Source: Siderastrea radians
Lineage: Eukaryota; Cnidaria; Anthozoa; Scleractinia; Rhizangiidae
Length of the DNA stretch: 64,000 nucleotides
Direction: 5' to 3'
Assembly: GCA_964017195.1 (NCBI GenBank)
Contig: OZ024896.1
Span: 32,788,307 to 32,852,306, forward strand
The position numbers and the translations under genes were made by a program. The first letter of the stretch is position 1. Every line of letters starts with the position of its first letter. The notes under the pieces were generated by a model. It did no database searches, had not been told where the DNA came from, and saw only the letters and a program-made list of their open reading frames with translations. This document shows positions 10,395 through 22,047 of the stretch, one piece after another.

Positions 10395-11275
10395 AAAAAA
10401 AGTATGAGAAATATATTTTTATCAAAACAGTTCCCGAATTGGTACCTCTTAGAAGGTAAATGGGCCACGCACACAAAATGAGATTCTGGTACCACCTTCA
10501 TGTGATTGTACCCTAGCTAAGCTGGAGGATTACGTTATGTCGGATCGTACGCGTTATGCATCAATTAACTGATCGATATCATGGCCCCACAAATCGTTCC
10601 GATCCGATCTCTGGTTGTTCTAGTGGCATAAAACTGCTAACGTCTTAATTCTTGCTCTAAAGATGCTGACAAACGCGTCAGAGCAAGCGTAATAAAAAGA
10701 AACAAGAAGTAATCAGAAGAAATAAGAAGAAGGTTCGTAGTCCGTAGCTAGACCGCAGTTGACACTCACATGTACACTCCGTGTGACATTCGCGCGGACC
10801 TTACCGTAAGTATATGATTCATATTCTCCTACTTGATAGTGACCTTGCATTTGTTAAGCTTCTGTTCGTTGGTGTAAAGTTACCACTCATACAGCAAAGT
10901 GCACATTTCGCAACTCAGTCTTAATCTCTCACCTTGAGCTTGAACCGCCTGTGATTCTGTGAGTTCCTGTTCGTTTGTGTATAGTCGGCACCTTTGCAAA
11001 ACATGGCTTCCCAAATCGTGCTGATCTCCGGTTGTTCTAGCGGCATAGGACTCGCTACCGCTGTGCTTCTCGCTAAAGATGCTGAGAAACGCTTCAAGGT
11101 TTACGCCACCATGAGAAATCTGGCGAAGAAAGGACAACTGGAGGAAGAAGGAAAGGAATATCTTGGAGACACATTGATTATCAAGCAGATATGGATGTGT
11201 GTAGTGATGAATCAGTGAACAAAGCTGTACAAGAAGTGCTGGACACTGAAGGAAAAATCGATGTGTTGTGTAAGT
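10395..11275 (+). repeat. Segmental duplication block B
   Basis: Co-linear with 1-900 and 58100-58970 from the ATATATTTTTATCAAAACAG leader through SDR exon 1. It is preceded by a GGTACCCGACA..TGTCGGGC hairpin that is also present before block E at about 58075. Confidence 0.8.
10581..10682 (+). pseudogene. Relic of SDR exon 1 (block B)
   Basis: ATGGCCCCACAAATCGTTCC matches the SDR exon-1 start, but stops and gaps follow within about 60 bp. Same position and state as the relics in blocks A and E. Confidence 0.7.
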
Positions 11276-11279
11276 AGTG

Positions 11280-11795
11280 TTGACTCGTGTATCATTTTTG
11301 AGTTTTTTTTCCTTAGGTTGGTCACAACGTGTTTTCTTGTTAAATTTTGCTGTCGACGAGTAGTAGACGTTCGTATCTGTTTGGAAGGCCTAAACTACCA
11401 GTGAGACATTCAGATTCAATTGCGTTTTCGTAAAGCAAGTTGTTTACACTCATGATCACTGCAGCTCAGAAATTCGTGGTATCAGGTATTATCTTACACA
11501 AATATCCCTTTTTTAAAAGCCCTTAAACAGTCCGAGAGAGTAGAAAACGACATTTCAAGAATTTTGCTGGTTGGGTGCTCCTAAAGAAATGTAAGTAATG
11601 AACTGCGCCTAGATGGTGGAAATTTTTTTTTTTGGCTAAATTCTCCAGGGCTTTAAAGCCTTTTCAATTCGGCTGTCATGGGAAATATTTAGTTTCTTAC
11701 AGGCGCATGAGCGAAACTGTGCAAAACAAGTAAAAAAATATGTAACTGAGATGTCATAGTTACAAGTATTAGCTTGTCTGCTGATTAGAGTGATA
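11280..11795. other. Intron-like, no feature
   Basis: AT-rich sequence between SDR exon 1 of copy B and the DIRS remnant. Nothing recognisable. Confidence 0.4.
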
Positions 11796-14670
11796 ATTTT
11801 ACAATTAAACGAGACTTACCTATAAGTTGACGTTTGATTTGAATTCTATCCTGTCATCAGTCCGGAACGAAGGAGTATAAACATGAGAAGCACGCGCGCT
11901 AGCTTGTTGAGCCATTATTAAAAGAAAGGGCTTGTTGGAGGTCACAGGAACGAAGGAGTAGGGATGGGAAATGCCAATAGGGAGGGCATGTTACTCCTTC
12001 TTTCCGGACTGATGACAGGATAGAATTCAAATCAAACGTCAACTTACAGGTAAGTCTCGTTTAATTGTAAAATTCTATCTGTCATCAGTCCTACGTCACT
12101 ACGGAGTACCATGAGTTTTCAAAGCCTGTGAGTTCCAACATGAACATGCAACGTACCAAATATCAGTGAGGTACGAAACCATAAAAGGAAACGTAACAGG
12201 ACGTCCAATAAAACAACAACAATTGGACTTTAATAGAACCAAACGAAAAATGGCGTGACAAATATGTTGTCAACTAAGAATATAGACAATATATAGATAC
12301 GATTACATTTCTGGTGATTATAAGAAGAACGGTAAAAAGGGCTAGTCAGCCTGAGCATTGGAGTCAAAATGATTCAATAGGGTATGTCCGAGGTTGCCAC
12401 TAATGCGTTAGTCCATCCCCCAGCCTTGAGAATGTCCGCTAGAGGAAGCTGTGTAGTGGCGCTGTAAGAGGAGTAGGTTGTTCGACTACTATTCGCCGAG
12501 AATACGCTAACGTCTATTCCAGCATCCTGGAGCGTAGATCTGATCCATCTAGCCACAGTAGAGTTGGTGACAGGCTTGTGCGGTTTCGTGTAACTGATCA
12601 AAAGGCGTGGGTCGCTGCGCAGCGAATGGGTTATCGTGATGTAATGTTTGACGTAGGTTACCGGGCAAAGACGGGAGTCTGGAGCGAATGATCGGATTTC
12701 AATGGGCGCAAGGTGTTTGCCTGGTCGAGTTGTTTTCAGGGAGTCCCGTATGGTAAAGATAATTCCTGTCGTGGTTTCCTGCATACACGAGGTGTCTAGT
12801 TTTGAGAGTGTTTGAGTTCGCTGCGCGGTAACAAGGGCAAGCAACATTGTGAGATTCATTGTAAGTTGTTTTAATGTCAAATCTTTAAGGGCTGGAAACG
12901 ACTGGAGATGTTTAAGGACAATGCCAACGTCCCATATAGTGGAGTATCTGGGCAGAGATGGTCTAAGTTCAAAAGTTCCTTTGAGAAATCGGGAGACTAG
13001 GGGAAGTTCTCCAAAGGTCGTCTTATCAGCTGGTGTAATAACCGAGGACAAGGCGGACCGGGCAGTATTGATAGCGCTGTAACCAACCCCTTGTTTGTAA
13101 AGTAAAGTGAGAAAATCCAGGCCGTCGTTAATGGTGGCGTGGGTGACATCCAATTGTTTGTTTTTACAATAAGTCACCCATCGAGAGAGGTAGGATGTGT
13201 ACTGTTTCCCTGTGGATTTTCTCCAAGAGGCCATAAGGATGTCTATGGTATCAGGAGATAAACCTAGCTTATGTAGTTGCTCCCGGACAAGTGGCATACT
13301 AGCAGCGTTAGGGTTTTGTGAAGCGGGTGTAGTTTCTCGGGTTTCCCGGGTAGATGTAGGATGCTTGGTCTTCCCGCACTCGCTGGAGGAATGCGTTGAT
13401 TACACTGAAAGGGAGAAAGGCATAGAATTTAAGACAACGTAGGTTAAGGGAGAACGCATCAATGGCAACTGCGCCTGGATCAGGCTTAAACGATACATAT
13501 TGAGGAAATTGATTATTTAATCGTGATGCGAAAAGGTCTATAGTCGGGTGCAAGCTTAGTTGCGACAGTGCATTGCCGAGGGAGGCGGTATCAAGCATCC
13601 ATTCTGTGTTATCGTTGGTTCGTCTCGATTCCAAATCAGCCTTGATATTATGAACCCCGGGAATGTGGGCAGCACTGAGCCATATTTTGCGATCGATGCA
13701 CCATTCCCAAATTTCTCTTCCTAGGAGATTGCAAGGGGCTGAATGGCTAGTGCCCATATGATTTAGGACTGCTATTGCAGTTGTGTAATCTGTGAGGATT
13801 CTAAGATGGGTGCGTAATTTGTTTCACAAAATGTTTGTAGGCCCATGAACACCGCTAATAATTGGAGGTAGTTTATGTGATCTAATTTTTCCTCGTCGGA
13901 CCAAAACCCTCCAGTGCTTGTGTCATTGTAAACCGCCCCCCAACCATTTTGAGATGCGCCGGTGGTGAGGGTGTTTGAGGGCTGTCCATGGGTTATTACG
14001 TTATGGGAGCTCACGACGTTGTCCTCCAACCACTGGAGTTCCTTTTTGCAATCTTCCGTTAAGGACATCTGACTGTCAAAATCGCCTTTGGCAGTTTTTA
14101 GAGCTGCGGTTTTCGCATGCTCACGGGCTCTATAATAAAGTTGTCCATGCATTACCCCAGGGAATGATGAGATAATTTTTCCTATCACACAGGCTACTTG
14201 TCGAATTTTCGTAGGGCCATGTCCTAGAAGGGTGGCGCAAGCTTCTTTAACTTTCAAGGCCTTTTCAGGGGTCAGTGTGATAGTCATAGCGACCGAGTCG
14301 ATAATAAAGCCTAATAGGACTAAGCGTTGGGAAGGGATAAATAAAGATTTTTCTGGTTGGATTGTAAACCCCAAGGTATCGAATTGAATAAAAGGGTCAA
14401 TCACGTTAGAGACACAAAGATCGTATGTTCTCCCTTGGAGGTAAAGGTCGTCATTATAACTAGCTGAAATGTGACCCTTCTTGTGTAGCTCGGTAAGCGG
14501 CGGTTCGTTGGGTAGGCACGTGAACTGATACAGAACATTTTTCCATATAAAACGTAGGTATTTTCTGTTGCGAGGGATTCACGCAAACCGTATAATAAGC
14601 GTCCTTGAGGTCAAGCAAGGCCATATAGCAATTCTTTTCGACTAATCGGACTATTAACTGGTACAATATA
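11796..14670 (-). mobile_element. DIRS-like tyrosine-recombinase retrotransposon, 5'-truncated and decayed
   Basis: Read on the minus strand the order is reverse transcriptase (14666-14460, motif MALLDLKDAYY), RT/RNase H (14404-13772, LGFTIQPEKSLF and LVLLGFIID), RNase H end (13757-13308, SAAHIPGVHNIKAD) and tyrosine recombinase (13297-12374). This order is diagnostic of DIRS elements. The frame is broken between segments and the recombinase HxxR box reads ANSSR, losing the histidine. At the 3' side, arms of ~75 bp (11796-11875 and 12000-12073) form an inverted repeat, as expected of DIRS terminal structures. Gag and the RT start are missing. Confidence 0.8.
12374..13297 (-). pseudogene. DIRS tyrosine recombinase, catalytic box degraded
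   Basis: A 307-aa open frame with a SAM-like N-terminal core-binding region (STGKQYTSYLSRWVTYC) and a catalytic half containing AQRTQTLSKLD (first arginine), the altered SANSSRTTYSS box, and GGWTN before the end. The usual His of HxxR is Asn and the tyrosine region is cut short, so it is probably inactive. It belongs to the DIRS remnant and is unrelated to the recombinase at 23602-25317, which differs in domains and sequence. Confidence 0.75.
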
Positions 14671-15180
14671 TTTCATATATTTAATTTGTGATTGTGTGAT
14701 TTCTTATGACAAATAATGAATGGGTTAGACCAGCGTTTAGCTGGTCTTTGATGGTCTGGGCTAACATCAGTGGTTTGTCCGAGCAGTTTCTCTAAAATTC
14801 TACCGTTATTTACACAGTTACACATCGGTCATCCAGACAATGTTCATAACTTATCTGGGCTATACCTAGGCCTCTTGAAAATGTGGACCAGATAAGAGTG
14901 AGTGGTAAAGAAGAAGATGCTTTCAGTTATCAGTCCAACAAGAGATACAAGTTATGAAAAACCGAGATTTATATGTGAAAAATTCGCGAGAAGCCGGAAA
15001 GACTGATAAGAGAAAGAACGTTTATAGAACCAGATTAAACTTCACGATTAACGGAGAGAAACATAGCATTTAGTGAAATAAAATACAAAACTCTCCTTGC
15101 AGGTATAGAATAAAAATCTAACAAACAAACAAGCACATTAAAAAGAGCATCAACAACCACGAGATCGATCTCCCGGTCCG
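14671..15180. other. Intron-like, no feature
   Basis: AT-rich sequence with no recognisable coding or RNA feature. Confidence 0.35.
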
Positions 15181-15189
15181 TAGGACGGT

Positions 15190-15345
15190 TATTAATATAC
15201 GTCACCAACTGATCAATCCGTGAGCCAACTGGGAGCTGGTGAATCACGCTGCATGGATATAATCGCAGAGATAGTGGGTTCGAATCCCGTCTAAGTCTGA
15301 AGTTTTTCAGGTTCATCTTTTTCAACTGTATAAGTTGATATACTT
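15190..15345 (+). repeat. tRNA-derived SINE fragment
   Basis: Contains a pol III B-box-like GGGTTCGAATCCCGTC at about 15281, preceded by a GAGCCAACTGGGAGCTGGT segment and followed by a TTTTTCAGGTT tail. The same flanking words occur around the tRNA-like repeats at 27122-27530, so it is the same SINE family in the opposite orientation. Confidence 0.6.
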
Positions 15346-15384
15346 CACTACGATGGTCGTCATCATCTCCTACTTCATCATCCG

Positions 15385-16165
15385 CATTTGAATCCCGATT
15401 TTTTGAACCCTCAATTTTTCGAACCATATCCTGTTCCAGGCTCTCAGATAGTTGGGACGGCACAAAAATTGGAAAGAATGAAACGCGCGGGATCTGTCTC
15501 CCCAGCCCCCACGCGTTTTTTTGCGCTCGTTTTCTTAATTCACGCTTCCCCCACAATCCCGGAGCCTGGAACAGGTTATCGAACCATGGACACGTTTCCC
15601 TTCAGGATTTGTTTCAGTCAAACACTGTAATTTTACCCCCGATTTATCGAATTTCGATTTTTCAAAACTCCCGATATTTCGAAGCATATCTTGCCTCCCA
15701 TGGAAGAAATTTATAACAAATTGACCTTCGATTTCTCTAATCCACAGAAAGTACTGTTCAGTGACTTTCATTTGAGTGGTCACACTTTAAGAGTTTATTC
15801 TCAGGCTCAAAAGGTAGAACCACCCTCTATTACACAGTAAACAGTACCAAGGAAAGTACTGCTCAGTGCCCTTCAGTCAAGTGCTCACTCTGTAGGCTTG
15901 GCTTTCCTGCGGGTGTTGCTTTATAATATTATGTGTACAAGGTGAATCTAGGTTCGAGTCTTGAGTAAAATCCTAAACTGTGACCATGAAATGAAAGCGA
16001 AAGAACTTTACAAGAGTGGCATCGTATTCCTATTTGCTTTCCTAGTTGCTATAAAACAATACCTGGTAATCAAGTGCAACCTTCGAAAATCATTTTTCGA
16101 AATTCCGATTTTTTGAACCAAATTCCGTTTCCCTAGGAAGTTCGAAAGATCGAGATTCCACTCTA
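15385..16165. repeat. Dispersed-repeat patchwork with TTCGAA/TTTGAACC motifs
   Basis: GATTTTTTGAACC, ATTTTTCGAACC, GATATTTCGAAG and similar words recur, together with a CCTGGAACAGG box at 15570 and a unit of the ~110-bp tandem repeat at 15740-15900. This suggests a decayed DNA transposon nested with a tandem-repeat element. The 173-aa minus-strand ORF here is built from these repeats and the SINE. Confidence 0.45.
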
Positions 16166-16389
16166 TGATTATTTCGCATATTCACGTTCATTTAAGTTCC
16201 GTTTCGGTTGTCATCGACTCCTTTTTTCATACGAGAATATTGTATGAAGCGTCATTATTAAAGGGTGAAGCTATATCGAAGGCGTTGATTGAGAGTAAAA
16301 GTACACGGTAATTTTGATCAGCGGTGAATTTAATAAAGCCCGCGAAAGCCCGCCAAATTTAGCCAGACAAAATAAAGACAGAATGCGTG

Positions 16390-17463
16390 ATGATGGCGGC
16401 GGATGTTCAGTCATCTTCATCGTCTTTACGTGACTCCAAGAACGATTTCCTTGAGAAAACCTTGATAATTGTACCGTAGAAAACCAGTGCTGTCGAGGTT
16501 ATTTTGATGGGAAAAGGGAAGAGTTCGAGGACGTGCTCGAGAGGTTTCTTCTCATAAGCTCCACGTGTTTTGTGAAAAAGGCTTTGCATTCAAAGGAGTT
16601 TATAGATCACAAGAGGTTTTCGAAATCTGGTAGGCAATTTTTCCATTTTTAATTTATGTTTTATCTGTATCTTGGGAATGGACTTTGCTTTTGACCTAAA
16701 CGAAGCTTGAAAGGATGCACGCGGACAGAAACGTGTTCAAATATTTAGAAATGAAATCCATTTAAATGTTGACCTTTGCTTTGACAAACATTTTGAGCAG
16801 TCATCTCATATTTCAAAGGACTTTTCAAATTATATTTTTGCAGCTCCTCCTGTCTTTGAACACAATCGAGGCAATGTACCCATCCAGTTTTTCGGCAAGC
16901 CGTTTTCCATTATAAGCACTGAAACTCGGCATTGCCTCCACGGACCAACAAAGGTAAGAATTCCTTTCGAAAACAGAAGTTAAAATGTGTTGAAACGTCC
17001 TAGAAGTATTGGATATTCGCTTGTAACCTCGACGCCATTCGGATTTATTTTAGTTTTGTAGTAGGGAATTATCCGAGCTTGTGCATACCAGGCTTCTGCC
17101 CGCCGGTCAGAAAGTCTCGTAGAATTTGGAAGGAAATTGACCCGAGCTGTCACGTCATATAACTTCTGCATCATTTTGCAATTCTAAACAAAAATCGGAT
17201 ACTTCCCAGATTTTTTCGTAAGCCTTTCCGTTAAAATGAAAACAACCTTAAAAATTTGACAAATACTGAATTAAATTAAATGAAATTGAATTAAAATTAC
17301 TCAAAATTTTTGGACTGCCGGGCATTTAGTCTTAAAAGATCCGTTTTTTCTTTCTCACTTGCTTTAGGATGGAAAAGTAGGCTGTACATCGAAACCAAGC
17401 ACAATACACGACTACTCTGCTAAAAGTCGCTTACGCTTACAAAATCAGATTCACCGCGGATGA
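16390..17463 (+). pseudogene. Exon-like remnant of a MULE-type transposase N-terminus
   Basis: Three segments with good splice signals keep phase: 16390-16629 (ATG; donor after AAATCTG), 16844-16953 (acceptor TTTGCAG, donor AAAG|GTAAGAA, 110 bp) and 17368-17463 (acceptor GCTTTAG, ending TGA). The first contains MMAADVQSSSSSLRD, then needs a frame change near 16478 to read RGYFDGKREEFEDVLERF. The second reads PIQFFGKPFSI and RHCLHGPTK. The third reads AKSRLRLQNQ. A C-x-HG-P-K pattern followed by a basic RLQ segment resembles the zinc-binding N-terminal part of MULE-type proteins, but this is weak. The catalytic core is absent. Confidence 0.4.
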
Positions 17464-18152
17464 GTGATTAAAACCATTTATTTGTACATATGTGAATGTA
17501 TTTTAGAGTTACCTTCCTAGTACGAACGGCTGGAGACTGAGACCGTGAATTGATTCAAACTTCTGGTGTCCCCCACATAAGTACAATGTGTACAATTTGT
17601 GACAATCTTGTGCGTTATTTGACATATGAAATTTTTATGTGGACATTTACTGCTTTTCCGTATTACCTGGACAAAAATGTCAAAAAAAATTGACTTAATA
17701 TTAACGCCGCAAAGAAAATTTCTTCTTAAATCATATTCAGTTCGGCAAGAGTTCATATTCAGTTGTTTTATATTTTAGGAGACGACGTTACGCCCGAATT
17801 TACACATTAGTGTTAGAAGCCGTGTTGGGCTTATTAGACATTATGAAAGTATTGTAATTAGATGTTGCAGATGATTGCTAGGTCTTAATCCGTGAGCTGC
17901 ATGCGAGTAGACCCAAACGCAGAAGTTTTGCCTGATGTATTTTCACGGCTTATTTTCGTGGATCAAGGATTTTGGAAATCGCGTCGAACTGCTCAATTGA
18001 GCGTTTTAGAAGATCGCTTCTCTAGAAAAAATCCTTCTCTAATAACTAACACTAAAAATAATAATAATAATAAATAATATAAAGAATAAAAAAAATTCAA
18101 ATACCCGGTGCAAGCCTTTTTAAGTGCCGGTATTGAATATTTGTTTTTTCGT

Positions 18153-18217
18153 TACCCTGCGAGCAGTGGTTCCCTTCGTCGCGGGGATAAGAGGGGGGGA
18201 CCACAGCTAGCAGGGTA
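18153..18217. mobile_element. 65-bp miniature inverted-repeat element with 9-bp TSD
   Basis: Starts TACCCTGCGAGCAGTGG and ends CTAGCAGGGTA. It is flanked by perfect 9-bp repeats TTTTTTCGT at 18144-18152 and 18218-18226. Its termini match the 562-bp element at 45928-46489. It is nested inside the MULE. Confidence 0.8.
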
Positions 18218-18613
18218 TTTTTTCGTTTTCGCGATTCTTTCAAATTAATTGGAAATAACGTGAAATAACACCCGTGTGAAAATAAGAAAGCGTGTTGTAA
18301 TATGTTTTTAAAACACCCACAAAATACGCAAATAAAATTCAGCAATTGCCTCAAGGCTCCCTTGTTTTGTATCTCGAAATACGCAAACAAAATTAGGCAA
18401 CTGCCTCAAGGCTCCTTTGTATTGTATTTTCGAACATAACAACTACTATTCACACAATACAAAGACCTCAGTACAGTATGGAAATCAGTGTCTTTTCATG
18501 GGTACTAAATCCGGCAGCTTACATAATGTGTTTCACGTTTGAACGGCTGTCCCAAAAACTTGTGTGTTCGACCCTCAATCAACGCCTTCGATATAGCTTC
18601 ACCCATTATTAAA

Positions 18614-19822
18614 CTTCCTCATCTTGGCAGCGATGGAATTTGCTACTTTAAATATAAGTGAAACCTTCGACCGAATGAAACCCATACGCACGTAAAACAA
18701 TCAGGCGGACGTCGTGTGCGCGTGCGCACGTCGCCGACTCATAAAATGGACGTTTATTGTTTTTCATTTTCGTCGTCGTCGTCGTAAGTCACTTGACTTA
18801 GTCCTCTTGGTGGTACGTGGCCAACAGACACAACTGCACATCAGACTTACTGAACGACAATGGCGTTGCTGTTATAAGAAGAGGCTGCAAGTAAGCACTC
18901 GTGTCGTTAAGATCCAAATGGAACCCTTGCCCGTTAAAGGATGAAAAATTCAAAACAACTAGAACAGGGTTATCCACGACAACCGACTGCATAATTATGG
19001 CGAGAGTTATCAAATACTTATAATATTTTGACAACAAGAATCAGCAACAGTTATAGAATTATAGAGAGCTTCCGTTCATCCACAGCCTTATGCTTTTCCT
19101 ACAGGTTCTCTACAGGCCACATAGGCGTTCAGTGTTCTTTTTAAATCATTAGTTATATTCAATTAAATTATTGCATGCAAGTATCGTGGGTAATACAAAG
19201 CGCGTCATTCATGGTCACTATGAAAAGTCAAGTATCGTGGGCTCAAAAAGTCTCGTCTCGTACACGATAGCGACACAAGAAAATAAAAAATACATTCAAA
19301 TAGAAATACAAATAATAAAAATAAAAATAATAAGAAAAACGTCTGGTATTCCTTGACTCGTCGCCGTATACACGGCACGAGTAATTACGTAAACAACTAC
19401 ATTTTTACTTAACCGAATCAAGATTATCAGTTTTTTAAAAAACAATCTGTCAAACACTGGACATTCTTCTCGCGAATAGTCACGATTTAGGTCACGCAAC
19501 GCACATTTAATTCCTTACATACCGGAAGTGCAAATTTTCCATAACAGGTCAACGGAAACCAAGAACTACTAAAGTATTTCTTTAACCTTTGTTCCAATTA
19601 GAAAAAGGGAAGGGGGGTGGTGTTGAGAGACTGTCGGCCGCTTGTTAATTCTTCAGAATTTCTTGTTTACAAAGAAGTGGTCCGTGACGTGAAAGATAAC
19701 ACCGGAATATGTAGTCTTAGCAAGTTGGAGAAGTTTGGATGTAGCATTTACTAAAGTACGTGTTTAGAAAATCGAGAAAATCCCATAACAACGTGTCTAT
19801 TTTCTTTGATATTCATCCACAG
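18614..19822. other. Intron-like, no gene seen
   Basis: AT-rich DNA ahead of SDR exon 2 of copy B. Short ORFs show no family pattern. Confidence 0.4.
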
Positions 19823-20255
19823 TTAACAATGCTGGATTAGCACTGTTGACTGTATTAGAGTGTGCCCCTGTCGACATGGCCAAGGAATTGTTCGAAGTGA
19901 ACTTCTTTGGCGTCCTACGGCTGATCCAAGCTGTGCTGCCAGGCATGAAAGCGAGACAGAGCGGTCACATCATCAACAATAGCAGCCATTTTGGAATCAT
20001 AGAAATGCCCTTCTGGGAGCTCTACTGTGCTTCGAAGTTTGCTTTGGAAGGACTCACTGAATCTATGGCACCAACTTTGCTGCATTTTAATATCAGGTAA
20101 TGACAAAGTGTCTTCTGTCTGTGACCCTTTCAACGTAATTTGAATGATCATCACACTAGAGTGCTTCATGACGACGCAAAAACAAAAAGTTAGTACCCTT
20201 TGTACATTATTATTAATAGTACCACGTTAAACTGATGCTAAATTATAATAATAGT

Positions 20256-20287
20256 AAGAAGAAAAAGAAGAAGACGAAGAAGAAGAA

Positions 20288-20319
<32 letters not shown>

Positions 20320-20425
20320 AGAAGAAGAGGAGGAAGAAGAAGAAGAAGAAGAAGAAGAAGAAGAAGAAGAAGAAGAAGAAGAAGAAGAAGAAGAAGAAGA
20401 AGAAGAAGAAGAAGAAGAAGAAGAT
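20256..20425. repeat. (GAA)n microsatellite
   Basis: About 165 bp of almost pure GAA repeats, ending directly at the left terminus of the first recombinase-helicase element. Confidence 0.95.
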
Positions 20426-20898
20426 CGTTTCCCAAAATTTCAGTTCCTGATTTTAAAAACCCTAAAATAGTTCTGACTACCGCGCAAATCTCTCCATAAC
20501 TACGTTTCCATTTAGGTTTATGTAGGGCACTGCTAAAACTTACGTTTCACCGGCTTTTGCCAAAAATATACCTCAAATGGGAAGGTTTATGTTCCAAAGC
20601 GTTCCTTATAAGAGGAACAGCTACAAAAAAGGCACACTTGTTCCTAAAACAGTGTTAAAAGATGATGGCCTTAAATTTATATCAGCAAAACAAGGGTTTT
20701 CCCAGAGCTAACTTATTCCATGATACAAAAGTGAGTCCCTTTGTCCCCGGCATATCCGTGATCTCCGTTGAATGTATACAATCGTGCAAATCAGAACAAA
20801 CTAAATAGGAAATAGATCACAGACACAAATGGCGAAACACTCACGCTCAATGAAAAGAGTAAAAAGGAATATCAACTTAAACAAGCTCCAACTACTAT

Positions 20899-21127
20899 TC
20901 CCCGCTATCTCCGTTTTATCCGTCATACTAAAGAAATAATTAAACTTTTAGTCAGATCTCAGTAGTCAAAATATCTCAAGTAAAACGGGGATAACGGATA
21001 CAACGGGGACAGAACTTACAGTTCATCAGATCAGCTTCAAGGAATATAAAATAATATAAAGTACAACGGAGACAACGGACACGGCGGGGACACAACTTAC
21101 AGTAGATGTATAGGAATATATTAACAA

Positions 21128-21165
<38 letters not shown>

Positions 21166-21189
21166 ATAATAATAATAATAATAATAATA

Positions 21190-21220
<31 letters not shown>

Positions 21221-21229
21221 GTAGTAGTA

Positions 21230-21274
<45 letters not shown>

Positions 21275-21460
21275 TTCTTAATATATTCCTATATATATAC
21301 TGTAAGTTGTGTCCCCGCCGTGTCCGTTGTCTCCGTTGTACTTTATATTATTTTATATTCCTTGAAGCTTCAAGGAATATAAAATAATATAAAGTACAAC
21401 GGAGACAACGGACACGGCGGGGACACAACTTACAGCATATGTATAGGAATATATTAACAA

Positions 21461-21545
<85 letters not shown>

Positions 21546-21563
21546 TATTATTATTATTATTAT

Positions 21564-21600
<37 letters not shown>

Positions 21601-21840
21601 TATGTAGTAGTATTGTTAATATATTCCTATACATATACTGTAAGTTGTGTCCCCGCCGTGTCCGTTGTCTCCGTTGTACTTTATATTATTTTATATTCCT
21701 TGAAGCTGATCTGATGTACTGTAAGTTCTGTCCCCGTTGTATCCGTTATCCCCGATTTACTTGAGATCTTTTTACTACTGAGATCTGAGTGAAAATGCAA
21801 TTATTTCTTTAGTGAAACGGATAAAACGGAAACAACAGGG
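20899..21840. repeat. ~0.95-kb compound palindrome
   Basis: Centred at an AAGCTT near 21368. An arm module of ~110 bp (ATATAAAGTACAACGGAGAC ... ATATTAACAATACTAC) occurs four times in alternating orientation, separated by CTA/AAT/TTA/TAG trinucleotide tracts that are themselves mirror-symmetric. The outer arms (TATCCGTTTTATC words and AAACGGGGATAACGGATAC) also match inversely. Short ACAACGG-type words are repeated many times. The open frames here (runs of Leu, Ile, Ser) are microsatellite artefacts. Confidence 0.9.
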
Positions 21841-21889
21841 AACAGCACTGAGAGATATTTTGATTACTGTGAACCTACTGTAAATACGC

Positions 21890-22047
21890 ATTCATTCATT
21901 CATTCATTCATTCATTCATTCATTCATCCATTGATTCACTCATTCATTCATTCATTCATTCATTCATTCATTCATTCATTCATTCATTCATTCATTCATT
22001 CATTCATTCACTCATTCATTGATTCATTTATTCATTCATTCAAGTTA
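21890..22047. repeat. (CATT)n microsatellite
   Basis: About 155 bp of CATT with a few interruptions. The same tract, shorter (about 27684-27750), follows the palindrome remnant in copy 2. Confidence 0.95.

Larger units (their letters stand above)
16263..18604 (+). mobile_element. MULE (Mutator-like) DNA transposon with 9-bp target duplication
   Basis: The 5' end GGGTGAAGCTATATCGAAGG is mirrored at the 3' end (CCTTCGATATAGCTTCACCC), and the inverted match continues for ~34 bp with one or two mismatches. The element is flanked by perfect 9-bp direct repeats ATTATTAAA at 16254-16262 and 18605-18613, the size typical of MULEs. At 2342 bp it is too short for a full transposase, but it carries exon-like pieces at 16390-17463. 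It is likely an internally deleted copy. Confidence 0.85.
11003..20096 (+). pseudogene. SDR gene B: exon 1 and exon 2 split by ~8.5 kb, no exon 3
   Basis: Exon 1 is 11003-11269 (donor GTAAGT) and exon 2 is 19823-20096 (acceptor CCACAG, donor AG|GTAATG). Exon 1 carries SGCSSGIG but has a 2-bp insertion near 11191 (CAGATATGG against CAGATGG in paralogues), which shifts frame to a stop. Exon 2 is open and keeps NNAG, the INNSS serine and YCASK. The intron is stretched by a DIRS remnant and a MULE. The region after exon 2 runs into a GAA microsatellite and the recombinase-helicase elements, and no RCT..EPG exon is seen before the next gene at 38043. Exons 1 and 2 may derive from different copies; I pair them by order and strand only. 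Confidence 0.65.

Noticed and set aside
15035..15556. 173-aa minus-strand frame
   Set aside because: Composed of SINE and TTCGAA-type repeat sequence; the apparent acidic stretch is repeat-derived.
11003..20096. Gene B as a working SDR with an 8.5-kb intron
   Set aside because: Exon 1 is frameshifted and no third exon exists before gene C, although exon 2 is open.
20235..20450. Lys-rich and Leu-rich open frames on both strands
   Set aside because: They are translations of the GAA/TTC microsatellite.
21106..21714. Two open frames of Leu/Ile/Ser runs with a similar tail
   Set aside because: Products of CTA/AAT/TTA/TAG tracts in the palindrome; the similar tails come from the repeated arm module.
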